Below, one piece after another: positions 9,298 through 17,430 of a stretch of 33,362 nt of DNA (position 1 is its first letter; each line of letters opens with the position of its first letter). Source of the DNA: Actinomycetes bacterium (lineage in GTDB: Bacteria > Actinomycetota > Geothermincolia > Geothermincolales > JAHEXQ01); the NCBI GenBank assembly GCA_023252035.1, contig JAHEXQ010000004.1, positions 1-33,362 of the forward strand. The letters are read 5' to 3'. Position numbers and translations under genes: made by a program. The notes below the pieces were generated by a model that had not been told where the DNA came from, ran no database searches, and was given only the letters and a program-made list of their open reading frames with translations.

Positions 9298-9735
9298 TCA
9301 GCGCGGCAGCAGTCCGGCTATCTCCTCGGCGGCCCGGTCTGTAACCCTGTCTTTGCGCCAGAGATAGTTGATTAGAAAAGCGCACTCTGGGGTGTGGAAG
9401 ACCCGGGATATCCAGAAGTTCAGCGGGATGAGAAAGCAGACGAAGCCGAGCAGGCAGGAGACTATCCCCGAACTGAGGCTGCCCGCGAAGACGGCCCGGA
9501 TGCCGTCGGTCCCTTTGCTTTATATTTGCGCGCCACCGAGCGCAACTGGCGCCAGCAGAGAAATCCCGGCGTCGCGGCCATGTAGGTTATCAGTACGAGA
9601 AGGAAGACCGCGAAGAAGCCCAGTGCGTCTCCCCGGACGGCCCATATCGCTGATCGGTGCGAGCAAGCAGCACAACGCATGATTTGCATGGCCAAGGAGG
9701 TAGGGGGGAGCCGCGTCGGGCAATCTGGGCACACG
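9298..9735 (-). pseudogene. frameshifted zinc-ribbon / two-TM membrane protein
   Basis: CPDC...CAAC...GDALGFFAVFLLVLITYMAATPGF (frame 1), continuing in another frame as DGIRAVFAGSLSSGIVSCLLGFVCFLIPLNFWISRVFHTPECAFLINYLWRKDRVTDRAAEEIAGLLPR*. Frame switch near 9505-9515. Confidence 0.5.
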
Positions 9736-9811
9736 CTGGTGCCTGTGCAGATTATTGCAGGGAACTTCACGTTCGGTTTCCCGGGTGGGACTGCGGGTAA
9801 CGAATCATAAT

Positions 9812-9863
9812 CCTTGCCGATCAACTACAATCCGGGGCCCCGGATTGTAGTTGATCGGCAAGG
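9812..9863. repeat. Palindromic element family A, copy 2 (perfect 52-bp palindrome, 26-bp arms)
   Basis: CCTTGCCGATCAACTACAATCCGGGG/CCCCGGATTGTAGTTGATCGGCAAGG. Confidence 0.95.
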
Positions 9864-9881
9864 TCTCGGCGTTTGAGCCGG

Positions 9882-10934
9882 TCAGGTCTTGAAGAGGTGG
9901 TGTTCGGCGAGGCCGAAGTAGTCGGTCACCTCGTGCTCCGCGCCGGAGTTCTCGATGAGTTTGCCGCTGAAGGGGCCGAAGGCCTGGTGGAAGTCGGACA
10001 TGAGGACGCCCGCATTGATCTTGTCGGCGCGCTCTCCCTCCGGCCTCAGCTCCACATCGACCTTGCTGTCGGTGGTGTGCATGTGCCAGGGAGCCAGCGC
10101 GTTCCCCTCCTCGAAACTGAATTCGGCCGCCGTGAGAGGTGTGAGCTTGCCGTCCACCCAGAGGCAGTTCTCGTTATAGATGTCGTCATCCTCGATGAGA
10201 TTGTCGCAGATGTTCAGGGCGATGATGCGGCCTTGCGCATCACGGCCAGCGAAGGTAGCCCACTTCCACCAGCTACGGTAGGGGTAGAAGGTCTTCTGGA
10301 CGTCCATGAGCGAGATGTCCCGCTGGGGGTCGAGCTGGTAGGTGATGTCCCCGAAGCGGACAACGCCCTCCACCGGGCAGGCCGCCTTGTGGGTATAAAG
10401 GGGCCGGTTCGCGGCTATGGGGCTGACACTCACCAGCGGCTGGTAGAGATTCACATCCTCCAGCACGCTGAGATCAGCTTCCAGAGCCGGTAATCCGCGC
10501 TTCGCCTTGATGCGCACGGTCAGGTCATGGCGGCCCTTCTCCAGCCAGCTATGCATCTCGATGTTGTAGCCGGGCTGTTTGAAATAGGTCCAGCCGTCCC
10601 ATAGTTCGCGGCTGACGGTCATGGCCCAGGGTCCCGTCTCCTTGTGGTGCTCGAAGACCTTCTTCTGCCTGCGGTCAAAGATGTAGCAGAAGGAGGTGGA
10701 CATGTACTTGGAATCGAAGGCCACGAAGCCCAGGTAATACTCGGGATGGATGATGCCGAAGTGCTGCCATTCTTTGAGACGCAGGTCGCGCATCCAGCGC
10801 GGGGTCTTGCCCCTCTTGTCGCGAAAGTCCACGTCCAGGATGTTCAGCTCCCGGAAGGGCTGAGCGAATTTGCCGTAGCTCACCACCCGGTTGTTTTCGG
10901 CGAATCTCGAGGGGGTCTCTATGAGTTCTTGCAC
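9882..10934 (-). CDS. DUF2804 domain-containing protein
   Basis: 350 aa; GKFAQPFRELNILDVDFRD...LRLKEWQHFGIIHPEYYLGFVAFDSKY...NEN CLWVDGK layout typical of DUF2804; GTG start. Confidence 0.85.
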   Translation of the reverse strand: MQELIETPSRFAENNRVVSYGKFAQPFRELNILDVDFRDKRGKTPRWMRDLRLKEWQHFGIIHPEYYLGFVAFDSKYMSTSFCYIFDRRQKKVFEHHKETGPWAMTVSRELWDGWTYFKQPGYNIEMHSWLEKGRHDLTVRIKAKRGLPALEADLSVLEDVNLYQPLVSVSPIAANRPLYTHKAACPVEGVVRFGDITYQLDPQRDISLMDVQKTFYPYRSWWKWATFAGRDAQGRIIALNICDNLIEDDDIYNENCLWVDGKLTPLTAAEFSFEEGNALAPWHMHTTDSKVDVELRPEGERADKINAGVLMSDFHQAFGPFSGKLIENSGAEHEVTDYFGLAEHHLFKT

Positions 10935-10994
10935 CTTCCCGTCCTTTCCCTCAAAGCCGGCGGCCCGCGCCGGCTACTGCGATCAGAGCGTGAA

Positions 10995-11621
10995 TCACAG
11001 CGCGAAATAATCCGTGATGAGCCAGCGGGAATCCACCTTCCGGATCAGAAACCGAAAATCCCCGCTCTCTCCTGTCCGGAAGGATTCGGTCACGGTCACG
11101 CTGGCGTGAGAAGTCCCGTTGGGGAAATCCACTCCGCTGGTTCGCCAGGAACGCAAGCGGTTATCGGCTGGCTGTACGACGGCCTGGTTGAATTCTTCCA
11201 GGCTGCGGTCCCGGCGCTGCGAAGCCTCCGGAGCCAGCAGGTTGTAGGCAGTCGCAGCATCACCGTTATTGACCGCCCGGATGTATGCATTGGTCGTATC
11301 CAGGGGCCCCCTGAGGAAATGGACGCCCGATCCGATGCCCAGGCCGATGACTGCCCCGAGTACCAGCAGGCCTATCGCGCCTATTAAAATGCCGACCACC
11401 ATGCCGGTCCTCTTGCCTTGGGGGACCTTCGGCTGGTTTGCTACGGTTGCGGTTTCTGCCGCAGCCGTTCCGGGGGGAAAGGGTGGGGAAGCCGCCCCGC
11501 GCGCCGCACGATTCTCTGCGTTGTCTGGTTCCTCTTTCCCGGCTTGGAGTTCCGCTCCGCAGAAGGGACAAAAGCGGGCCGTCCCGCTTATCTCCCTGTG
11601 GCAGGATAGGCACTCGGGCAT
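10995..11621 (-). CDS. zinc-ribbon, single-TM protein with extracellular domain
   Basis: MPECLSCHREISGTARFCPFCGAEL zinc ribbon; TM GMVVGILIGAIGLLVLGAVIGLGIG. Confidence 0.85.
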   Translation of the reverse strand: MPECLSCHREISGTARFCPFCGAELQAGKEEPDNAENRAARGAASPPFPPGTAAAETATVANQPKVPQGKRTGMVVGILIGAIGLLVLGAVIGLGIGSGVHFLRGPLDTTNAYIRAVNNGDAATAYNLLAPEASQRRDRSLEEFNQAVVQPADNRLRSWRTSGVDFPNGTSHASVTVTESFRTGESGDFRFLIRKVDSRWLITDYFAL

Positions 11622-11844
11622 GGCGCACCTCGCTTAGCTCGGGGTCAATTCTGTCAAGTATTGATTATACAACGATGTGGCGCCCATGGCCCAGGCAGCA
11701 GGCCGCCATCCCTCGCGTGGCGCCGGTGACCCACAGAGCCCTCCTCTCCGGCGGCGTCCGAAGCCCGCCTGCGTCGGGCTTTAGGCTATAATGGACTTAC
11801 CTATCCGGTCGGACGGTTTCTCAACATGAACATGGAGGGCTAAC

Positions 11845-13749
11845 ATGAGCGGAAGGCGGGCGAGTCTGTTACTGAAGGCAATTCCCCCAGTGCTGGTGGC
11901 GCTTCTCCTCGCCGTGCCCGTGCTGGGTGGCTGCAAGTCCTCGAGCAAAGGCGGGGGTGGCGGGGGAGAGGGCCCAGCGGATGCTATCGTCTTTGTGCGG
12001 GGGACCGACATCTGGCTCATCCGGCCCGATGAAACCGGGGAGACCCGGCTCACGGCCACCTCCGACAAGAAAGCCAACCCGAGGCTATCGCCCGACGGCA
12101 AAACCGTCGTCTTCACCTCGTTCTCGAGTTCCCAGGATACCAAAGACGCGGTGGTGAAGAAGGTGCGGCTGTCGGGGATGACCGCGCCCGACAACGGCCT
12201 GGAGACCTTGGCAAGCGGATTCGCGCCATGCTTCGATCCGGCGGGCCGTCTCTACTTCGTGCGAACCATCCCCGGCCTTCCGGGTACCGTCCAGGCGCGC
12301 TTTGACGATATCTTCCGGATGGAGGACGACGGCTCCGACCGCGAGCTGACGGACTTCTCCTCGGTGGTGGATATGGGCGGAGGCCTGGCCATCCAGTACC
12401 TGCAGTTCTCGCCGGACGGGGACAAGCTGGCCTTCATGCGCGGCCGGCGCAGCGACTCCCGGTGGATCGCCGTGATGAGCCCGGACGGCACGGGCGTTCA
12501 GTTCCAGGATGCGCCACCGATAACTCCCGATACCACGGGCAAAGGCCTGGCGGAGGGAGCCTTCGACTTCTTTGGCAACCAGGCGCCCCTCATCTCCCAC
12601 GGCGATCTGCAGACCTCGAACAGCCAGAAAAACCATAAACTCTATCGCGTGGACCTGAACGCGAAGTCGGAGACCGTCCTTACCCGGGGGCCCGAGGATA
12701 CCAATCCGGCCCTCTCGCCCGACCGCTCCCGCATGGTCTTCGAGCGGAACGGCCAGCTCATGCTGGCGGACGCCAATGGCGCCAACATCTCGACCCTCAC
12801 CTCCGGCACCATGCCCTCCTGGGGTAAGGCCGTGGAGGTGGAGAGCGGCGGCGACCAGGATGGCGGTACCGGGCAAGCCAAGATCGCCTACGTGAAGGAT
12901 TATTCCAAGGTCTGTATCGCCAACGAGGACGGCAGCGACGAACGCCAACTTACCACCGATCCCGCCAATGCTTATGGCGGGCTCGCCTTCTCCCCGAATG
13001 GGGAAAGACTGTCAGCGTGGCTGATGCGGGGCGACAGTGTGCCCACTCTGGTTGTGATCGATGTGGCTAGCGGCAACCAGACCGATCTCTGGAGCGGAGA
13101 TTTCCGCTCCTCCTGGATAGCACAAGGCGTTGATCCCTGGTTCGGCAATACCAGTTGGGGAAGCGATTCGGTCCTCTACGCCACCGGCGTGAAAAACGTC
13201 GCCAGCAAATTGATACCCCAGGTAGTGACCGTCGATATCCTCTCTCGCCAGGTCCAGGTAATCCAATCCGCAGCTCAGAACCCCGCCGCAAGCCCGGACG
13301 GGGGAAAACTACTCTTTGTCAAAATGCCCGGCGACCTCTCTCCCCTTATCGGGCATGACTGGGGTCGCGATGATTTTGGGGACCTGACCCTGCGCGACCT
13401 CGCGTCCGGCGGCGAGACGCTCATACAGCGCTACTGCTTTGAGGCCGTTTACTCCCGCGACGGTGCTTCGCTCGCGGCCGTGATCTGGAGCGAGCCGGAT
13501 ACGCAACTGAAGATACTGGGCACCGATGGCATAGTGAAGAGGCAGCTCTCCATGGTCGGCCCCGGTTTCGTACTGGGACATCCGGACTTCAGCCCGGACG
13601 GCGCTCAGTTGGCCTATCACGCGGGGACGAATTCCGGTTTCGGGACGGCCGCGAATACCGACGTCATGATCTCCAAGACGCAGCCAGCATCCGGTGAAAC
13701 CCCCACTACCATCGGGAGGGGCCGCTACCCGGCCTGGTCGCCCAGGTAG
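11845..13749 (+). CDS. TolB/PD40 beta-propeller lipoprotein
   Basis: Signal and lipobox VPVLGGCKS; repeated 'LSPDGKTVVFTS', 'FSPDGDKLAFMRG', 'LSPDRSRMVFE', 'FSPDGAQLAYH'. Confidence 0.9.
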   Translation: MSGRRASLLLKAIPPVLVALLLAVPVLGGCKSSSKGGGGGGEGPADAIVFVRGTDIWLIRPDETGETRLTATSDKKANPRLSPDGKTVVFTSFSSSQDTKDAVVKKVRLSGMTAPDNGLETLASGFAPCFDPAGRLYFVRTIPGLPGTVQARFDDIFRMEDDGSDRELTDFSSVVDMGGGLAIQYLQFSPDGDKLAFMRGRRSDSRWIAVMSPDGTGVQFQDAPPITPDTTGKGLAEGAFDFFGNQAPLISHGDLQTSNSQKNHKLYRVDLNAKSETVLTRGPEDTNPALSPDRSRMVFERNGQLMLADANGANISTLTSGTMPSWGKAVEVESGGDQDGGTGQAKIAYVKDYSKVCIANEDGSDERQLTTDPANAYGGLAFSPNGERLSAWLMRGDSVPTLVVIDVASGNQTDLWSGDFRSSWIAQGVDPWFGNTSWGSDSVLYATGVKNVASKLIPQVVTVDILSRQVQVIQSAAQNPAASPDGGKLLFVKMPGDLSPLIGHDWGRDDFGDLTLRDLASGGETLIQRYCFEAVYSRDGASLAAVIWSEPDTQLKILGTDGIVKRQLSMVGPGFVLGHPDFSPDGAQLAYHAGTNSGFGTAANTDVMISKTQPASGETPTTIGRGRYPAWSPR

Positions 13750-13751
13750 AG

Positions 13752-14615
13752 TATGGAGCGGCGGCGAGGTCATCGACCCTGGCCTTCTTCGGCATCACGG
13801 TCGTCTGGGGAGACACGTTTGCGCTGATCAAACGCTTGCTGGATTACCTACCGCCCTTCTGGTTCATGGCTCTGCGGTTCGGGTTGGCCTTCTGCATCAC
13901 CGCGCCCGCGGTTGTGCTGCGCGGCGAAAGTCCCAGCTCGGCGGGGTTGAGAGCGGGATTGCTCCTGGGCGTGCTGCTCTACGTTTACTATACGCTGCAG
14001 ACCTTCGGGCTGCAGGGGACCATGGCGAGCAACGCCGCCCTCATCACCGGCATGTTCGTGGTTTTCATCCCCCTGCTGTCCGTCGTGATGCTGAATAAGC
14101 GCCCGGACTCGCGGGAGCTTATCGGAGTAGTGACGGCGCTGGTCGGGCTGATTACTCTCACCGTGCAGCCGCATACCCGCGGAAGCATAGGCGACGTGAT
14201 GCTCCTGGCAGCACCGTGTTGCTATCGCTCTACGTGATAGCCATGGATATCTACGCCCCCATCGTGGACCTGCTGGTGCTGACCGCCGTGCAGATGGGGG
14301 TGCTGTTCGTGGGCGTTACCCTTTCGGGCTCATTACCGAGAAGGCCGTCTTGCGCCCGCTGAAATTCGTCTGGTTCTCCGTGGCTGTCTGCGGAATCTTC
14401 GGATCGGCACTGGCCTTCTGGGTACAGGGCTATGCGCAGAGGGAGCTTCCGCTATCCCGCATGGCTGTGATCCTGATAATGGAGCCGGTCTTCGGGGTGA
14501 TTTTCAGCATGGCCATCCTGGGGGGGGGCAGCTGGGAGCGCGCGGCTGGACCGGATGCGCTCTCATCCTGACGGGAATGCTCATCTCCGAACTGTGCCGG
14601 CACGCGCATCCCTAG
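13752..14615 (+). pseudogene. EamA/DMT-family transporter with multiple frameshifts
   Basis: AFFGITVVWGDTFALIKRLLDYLPPFWFMALRF...; frames change near 14210, 14325 and the G8 tract at 14521, ending ...GWTGCALILTGMLISELCRHAHP*. Confidence 0.75.
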
Positions 14616-14620
14616 CTCGG

Positions 14621-14646
14621 TAAACGAAAGGGTCAAAGCCCTTCGT
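14621..14646. terminator. possible bidirectional terminator hairpin
   Basis: AACGAAaGGG-tcaaag-CCCTTCGTT between convergent genes; no strong T tract. Confidence 0.35.
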
Positions 14647-14663
14647 TCACTCTGTTGCTGCGG

Positions 14664-15959
14664 TTACGATTGGTCGTCGGTCTGCAGGTGCAGGTCTTGG
14701 GAGTGCAGCCTTGGTTCCGGTTCCTGCGCCCGTTCCGCCGCCAGGGGCAGCCGCATGACCACGTCGGACCATTTCCCCGGGATGTTCACCAGGTTGAGGC
14801 TGCCCCGGTGGGCCAGCAGGATTCTCTGCGCAAGGGCAAGCCCCAGGTCACCGTGTTCCGGCCGGATGTTCTCCTGGGTGTCCTGTGGGGCGCCGATGGG
14901 GTTGACACGCCGCGTCCGGGACTCGCGGAAGCTGATGGTAAGCACCAGGTCGCTGGCGTCAGCCTTAGCGGAGATGGTCACCCGGCTACCGGGCTCGCAC
15001 TTGGTGGCCACGAACTTGAAGATATTGGCGAAGGATTTATCCAGGCGCTGCGGGTCCGCGTGGACGGTTGGCAGATCGGGCGGCATTGCGAAGCTGACGG
15101 AAGAGAGTCCGCAGACCGGCTCCAGGAAAGGCAGATTCTCCTCAGCCAGGCGCCCCAGGCTGACCTCCTTGCATACGAGATGCGCCTTCCCTGACTCCAG
15201 GCGCGATATGTCCAGCAGGTCCTCGACCAGGGCTGTGAGGCGCAAGGCCTCGTCGTTGATTATCTCGGCAAACTCGCGCTCCTTATCCGGGGAGAAATCC
15301 TGTTGGAGGAGCATCTCCACGAATCCCTGGATGGACGTGAGCGGGGTGCGCATCTCGAAAGAAACGGCGGAGACGAAGTCGGAGGTCGATCTCTCCATCT
15401 CGGATATCCGCTTCAGCTCGGCCAGAGCCTCCTCCTTCTGCTTCACCTGCTCGCGGCTCTCCGCGTCTAACCGGTTGACGAAATAGCCCGCCACGAAGAA
15501 GCTCGCCACCTGCACCGCCAGCATCTGTACATCCTTCAGTTCGAGGTTGCCCCGCAACAAGACCGTCAGGAGATAGGCGGCGGATACGGTCCCCGCCAGC
15601 AGGAAGAAGCTGTGCAGGTAAGCGAAGTAAGCCAAGCCGAAGGAACTGATCAGCAGAAGCAGAGGGAAGACCGGGCTGAAGGCGCCCCCGGTGACGTATA
15701 TGGCTACCAGGGTGGCCGCGACGAACATACCGCTGCCGAAGAGGTAGGAGACGGTGAAGTGGCGCAGGAGGACGCCCTCCACCGGCGCGATGGCCAGCGC
15801 CATATTCACGAGAAAGGAGGCCAGCAGCAAGGCGAGCAACGGGCCATAGCTTATCTCCACGCGGTGAGGCAGCAGAAGGCACCCGATCATCACCGGTATC
15901 ATCACCCAGAGCGAGTGGGAGAGGGTCTGCCAGAGGTTTGTCCGGAACTCCATGCTCAA
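14664..15959 (-). CDS. membrane histidine-kinase-like protein with degenerate catalytic core (pseudokinase)
   Basis: N-terminal multi-TM region, then DFVSAVSFEMRTPLTSIQGFVEML (His replaced by Phe); N box and G1 box not conserved. Confidence 0.9.
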   Translation of the reverse strand: MSMEFRTNLWQTLSHSLWVMIPVMIGCLLLPHRVEISYGPLLALLLASFLVNMALAIAPVEGVLLRHFTVSYLFGSGMFVAATLVAIYVTGGAFSPVFPLLLLISSFGLAYFAYLHSFFLLAGTVSAAYLLTVLLRGNLELKDVQMLAVQVASFFVAGYFVNRLDAESREQVKQKEEALAELKRISEMERSTSDFVSAVSFEMRTPLTSIQGFVEMLLQQDFSPDKEREFAEIINDEALRLTALVEDLLDISRLESGKAHLVCKEVSLGRLAEENLPFLEPVCGLSSVSFAMPPDLPTVHADPQRLDKSFANIFKFVATKCEPGSRVTISAKADASDLVLTISFRESRTRRVNPIGAPQDTQENIRPEHGDLGLALAQRILLAHRGSLNLVNIPGKWSDVVMRLPLAAERAQEPEPRLHSQDLHLQTDDQS

Positions 15960-17203
15960 CTTCCCTTTATTGGCAGCAGCACCGAGAAGGTGCTCCCCTG
16001 GCCGTATTCGCTGGCCACCCGGACCTGGCCTTTGTGCATGTCGGCCAGGTGTTTGATGATGGCCAGCCCCAGGCCCGTACCGCCGATCTCGGCAACGGCA
16101 CTGTCCTCACTGCGCCGGAATCGCTCGAAGATGGACTGCAGGTCCTGCTCCCGGATGCCGAGGCCGCGGTCGGTCACGGATATCCTCATGAACTTTCCCT
16201 CTATGCCGGTGTCTATCTCGATGGGCCCGCCCTCGGGCGAGTACTTGATGGCATTGGAAATGAGGTTCTGCATTATCTGGTGCACGCGATCGCGGTCGGC
16301 GTAGACGAGTGGCAGCCTCTTACGCTCCTTGTAAGTGATGGTGTGCCGGACGGTCTGGGTGCGGAAGAATGTGATGTTCTCCTCGATGACCTGGCCGATG
16401 TCCAGCATCTCCTTGTCGAGCTCCGCGCCCGCGTCGATCTTGGACAGGTTCAGCAGGTTGGTGATCATGCGCGAGAGGCGCTCCGACTCGTTCAGGATTA
16501 TCTCGTAGAACTCGCCGCGCTTCTCCGGTGCCAGCTCGCGGGAGCGCAGCATCTCGCTGAATCCCTGGATGGAGGTGAGCGGCGTGCGCAATTCGTGGGA
16601 TACGGTGGAGATGAAATCCGTCTTGGCCTTATCGATCTGATGGATGAAACCGCTCAGGTTCAAAACCTCGTCGCGGGATAGCTGCTGCCGCTTCAACTCC
16701 TGCGCGACGCGGTTGGCTATAAAGCAGGTAAGGAAGAGATAGACGAGGTTGAAGGCTATCGGCTGCAGGTCATGCAGGACCGCGTTGGAGTAGCCGAAGA
16801 TCACGGCCAGGTAAAAGATGGCGAGTATGGCCGTGCTCACCATGGAGAGGGAGAGCGTGAAGAGGGTCCCCGCCACCAGGGGGCCCACCAGCAGCAGACA
16901 GTAGAAGGGGCTCGCAAGGCCGCCGGTGTAGAAGACCAGCACGCAGATGACGAAGTAGAAAGGGACGAGCCCCAGGAAGAACGGAGGGACGCGTATGAAC
17001 ATCTTCCCGCCGCGCGCCGGGAAGATGTTCACCAGGTTCATCACGATGGCCATGACTCCTATAGTCACGAGAGAGAGGATGGCAACGGAGTAGTCGATGG
17101 GCACCCGGTGCGGGAGATAGAGAATGACGGCGAGTCCCGGGAGAGCCACCAGGCATATGGTCGTCAATATGGAGCTCAGTCTTCGCTCGAAGGGCATAGT
17201 CAT
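15956..17203 (-). CDS. membrane sensor histidine kinase (HisKA-HATPase)
   Basis: DFISTVSHELRTPLTSIQGFSEML H box; NLISNAIKYSPEGG; TDRGLGI; GGTGLGLAIIKHL; ATGA overlap with the downstream kinase-like gene. Confidence 0.96.
   Translation of the reverse strand: MTMPFERRLSSILTTICLVALPGLAVILYLPHRVPIDYSVAILSLVTIGVMAIVMNLVNIFPARGGKMFIRVPPFFLGLVPFYFVICVLVFYTGGLASPFYCLLLVGPLVAGTLFTLSLSMVSTAILAIFYLAVIFGYSNAVLHDLQPIAFNLVYLFLTCFIANRVAQELKRQQLSRDEVLNLSGFIHQIDKAKTDFISTVSHELRTPLTSIQGFSEMLRSRELAPEKRGEFYEIILNESERLSRMITNLLNLSKIDAGAELDKEMLDIGQVIEENITFFRTQTVRHTITYKERKRLPLVYADRDRVHQIMQNLISNAIKYSPEGGPIEIDTGIEGKFMRISVTDRGLGIREQDLQSIFERFRRSEDSAVAEIGGTGLGLAIIKHLADMHKGQVRVASEYGQGSTFSVLLPIKGS
16997..17030. repeat. 13-bp inverted repeat inside histidine kinase CDS
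   Basis: GAACATCTTCCCG-ccgcgcgc-CGGGAAGATGTTC. Confidence 0.85.
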
Positions 17204-17296
17204 ACCTCATCCTATCTGCTGGGAATATATTTCACGAGCGGCCCCGGTGAATCCTCCGCGCCTATCAATCCCTACCCCGCCGAAAACCGGTTCGTG

Positions 17297-17329
17297 GTAG
17301 ATAAACACTGCCTGTCACTGTTTATCTAC
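17297..17329. repeat. Palindromic element family B, copy 1
   Basis: GTAGATAAACAcTGcctgtCAcTGTTTATCTAC, 33 nt. Confidence 0.9.
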
Positions 17330-17430
17330 TTGGCGGCCGCAACTTGAGCTCTGCGGGGGAGCGCCGGCGGGAAGCAGAAGGGATGGCCCGCAAGCGGTTA
17401 GAATACTTAGAGATGCGAGGTCTATCTACG

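Noticed and set aside
11640-11680. GGGGTCAATTCTGTCAAGTATTGATTATAC as a promoter for the zinc-ribbon gene
   Set aside because: On the minus strand the TATAAT-like box precedes TTGACA, the wrong order for a promoter; left unassigned.
12085-12948. 287-aa minus-strand ORF
   Set aside because: Antisense to the PD40 lipoprotein; no recognisable domain.
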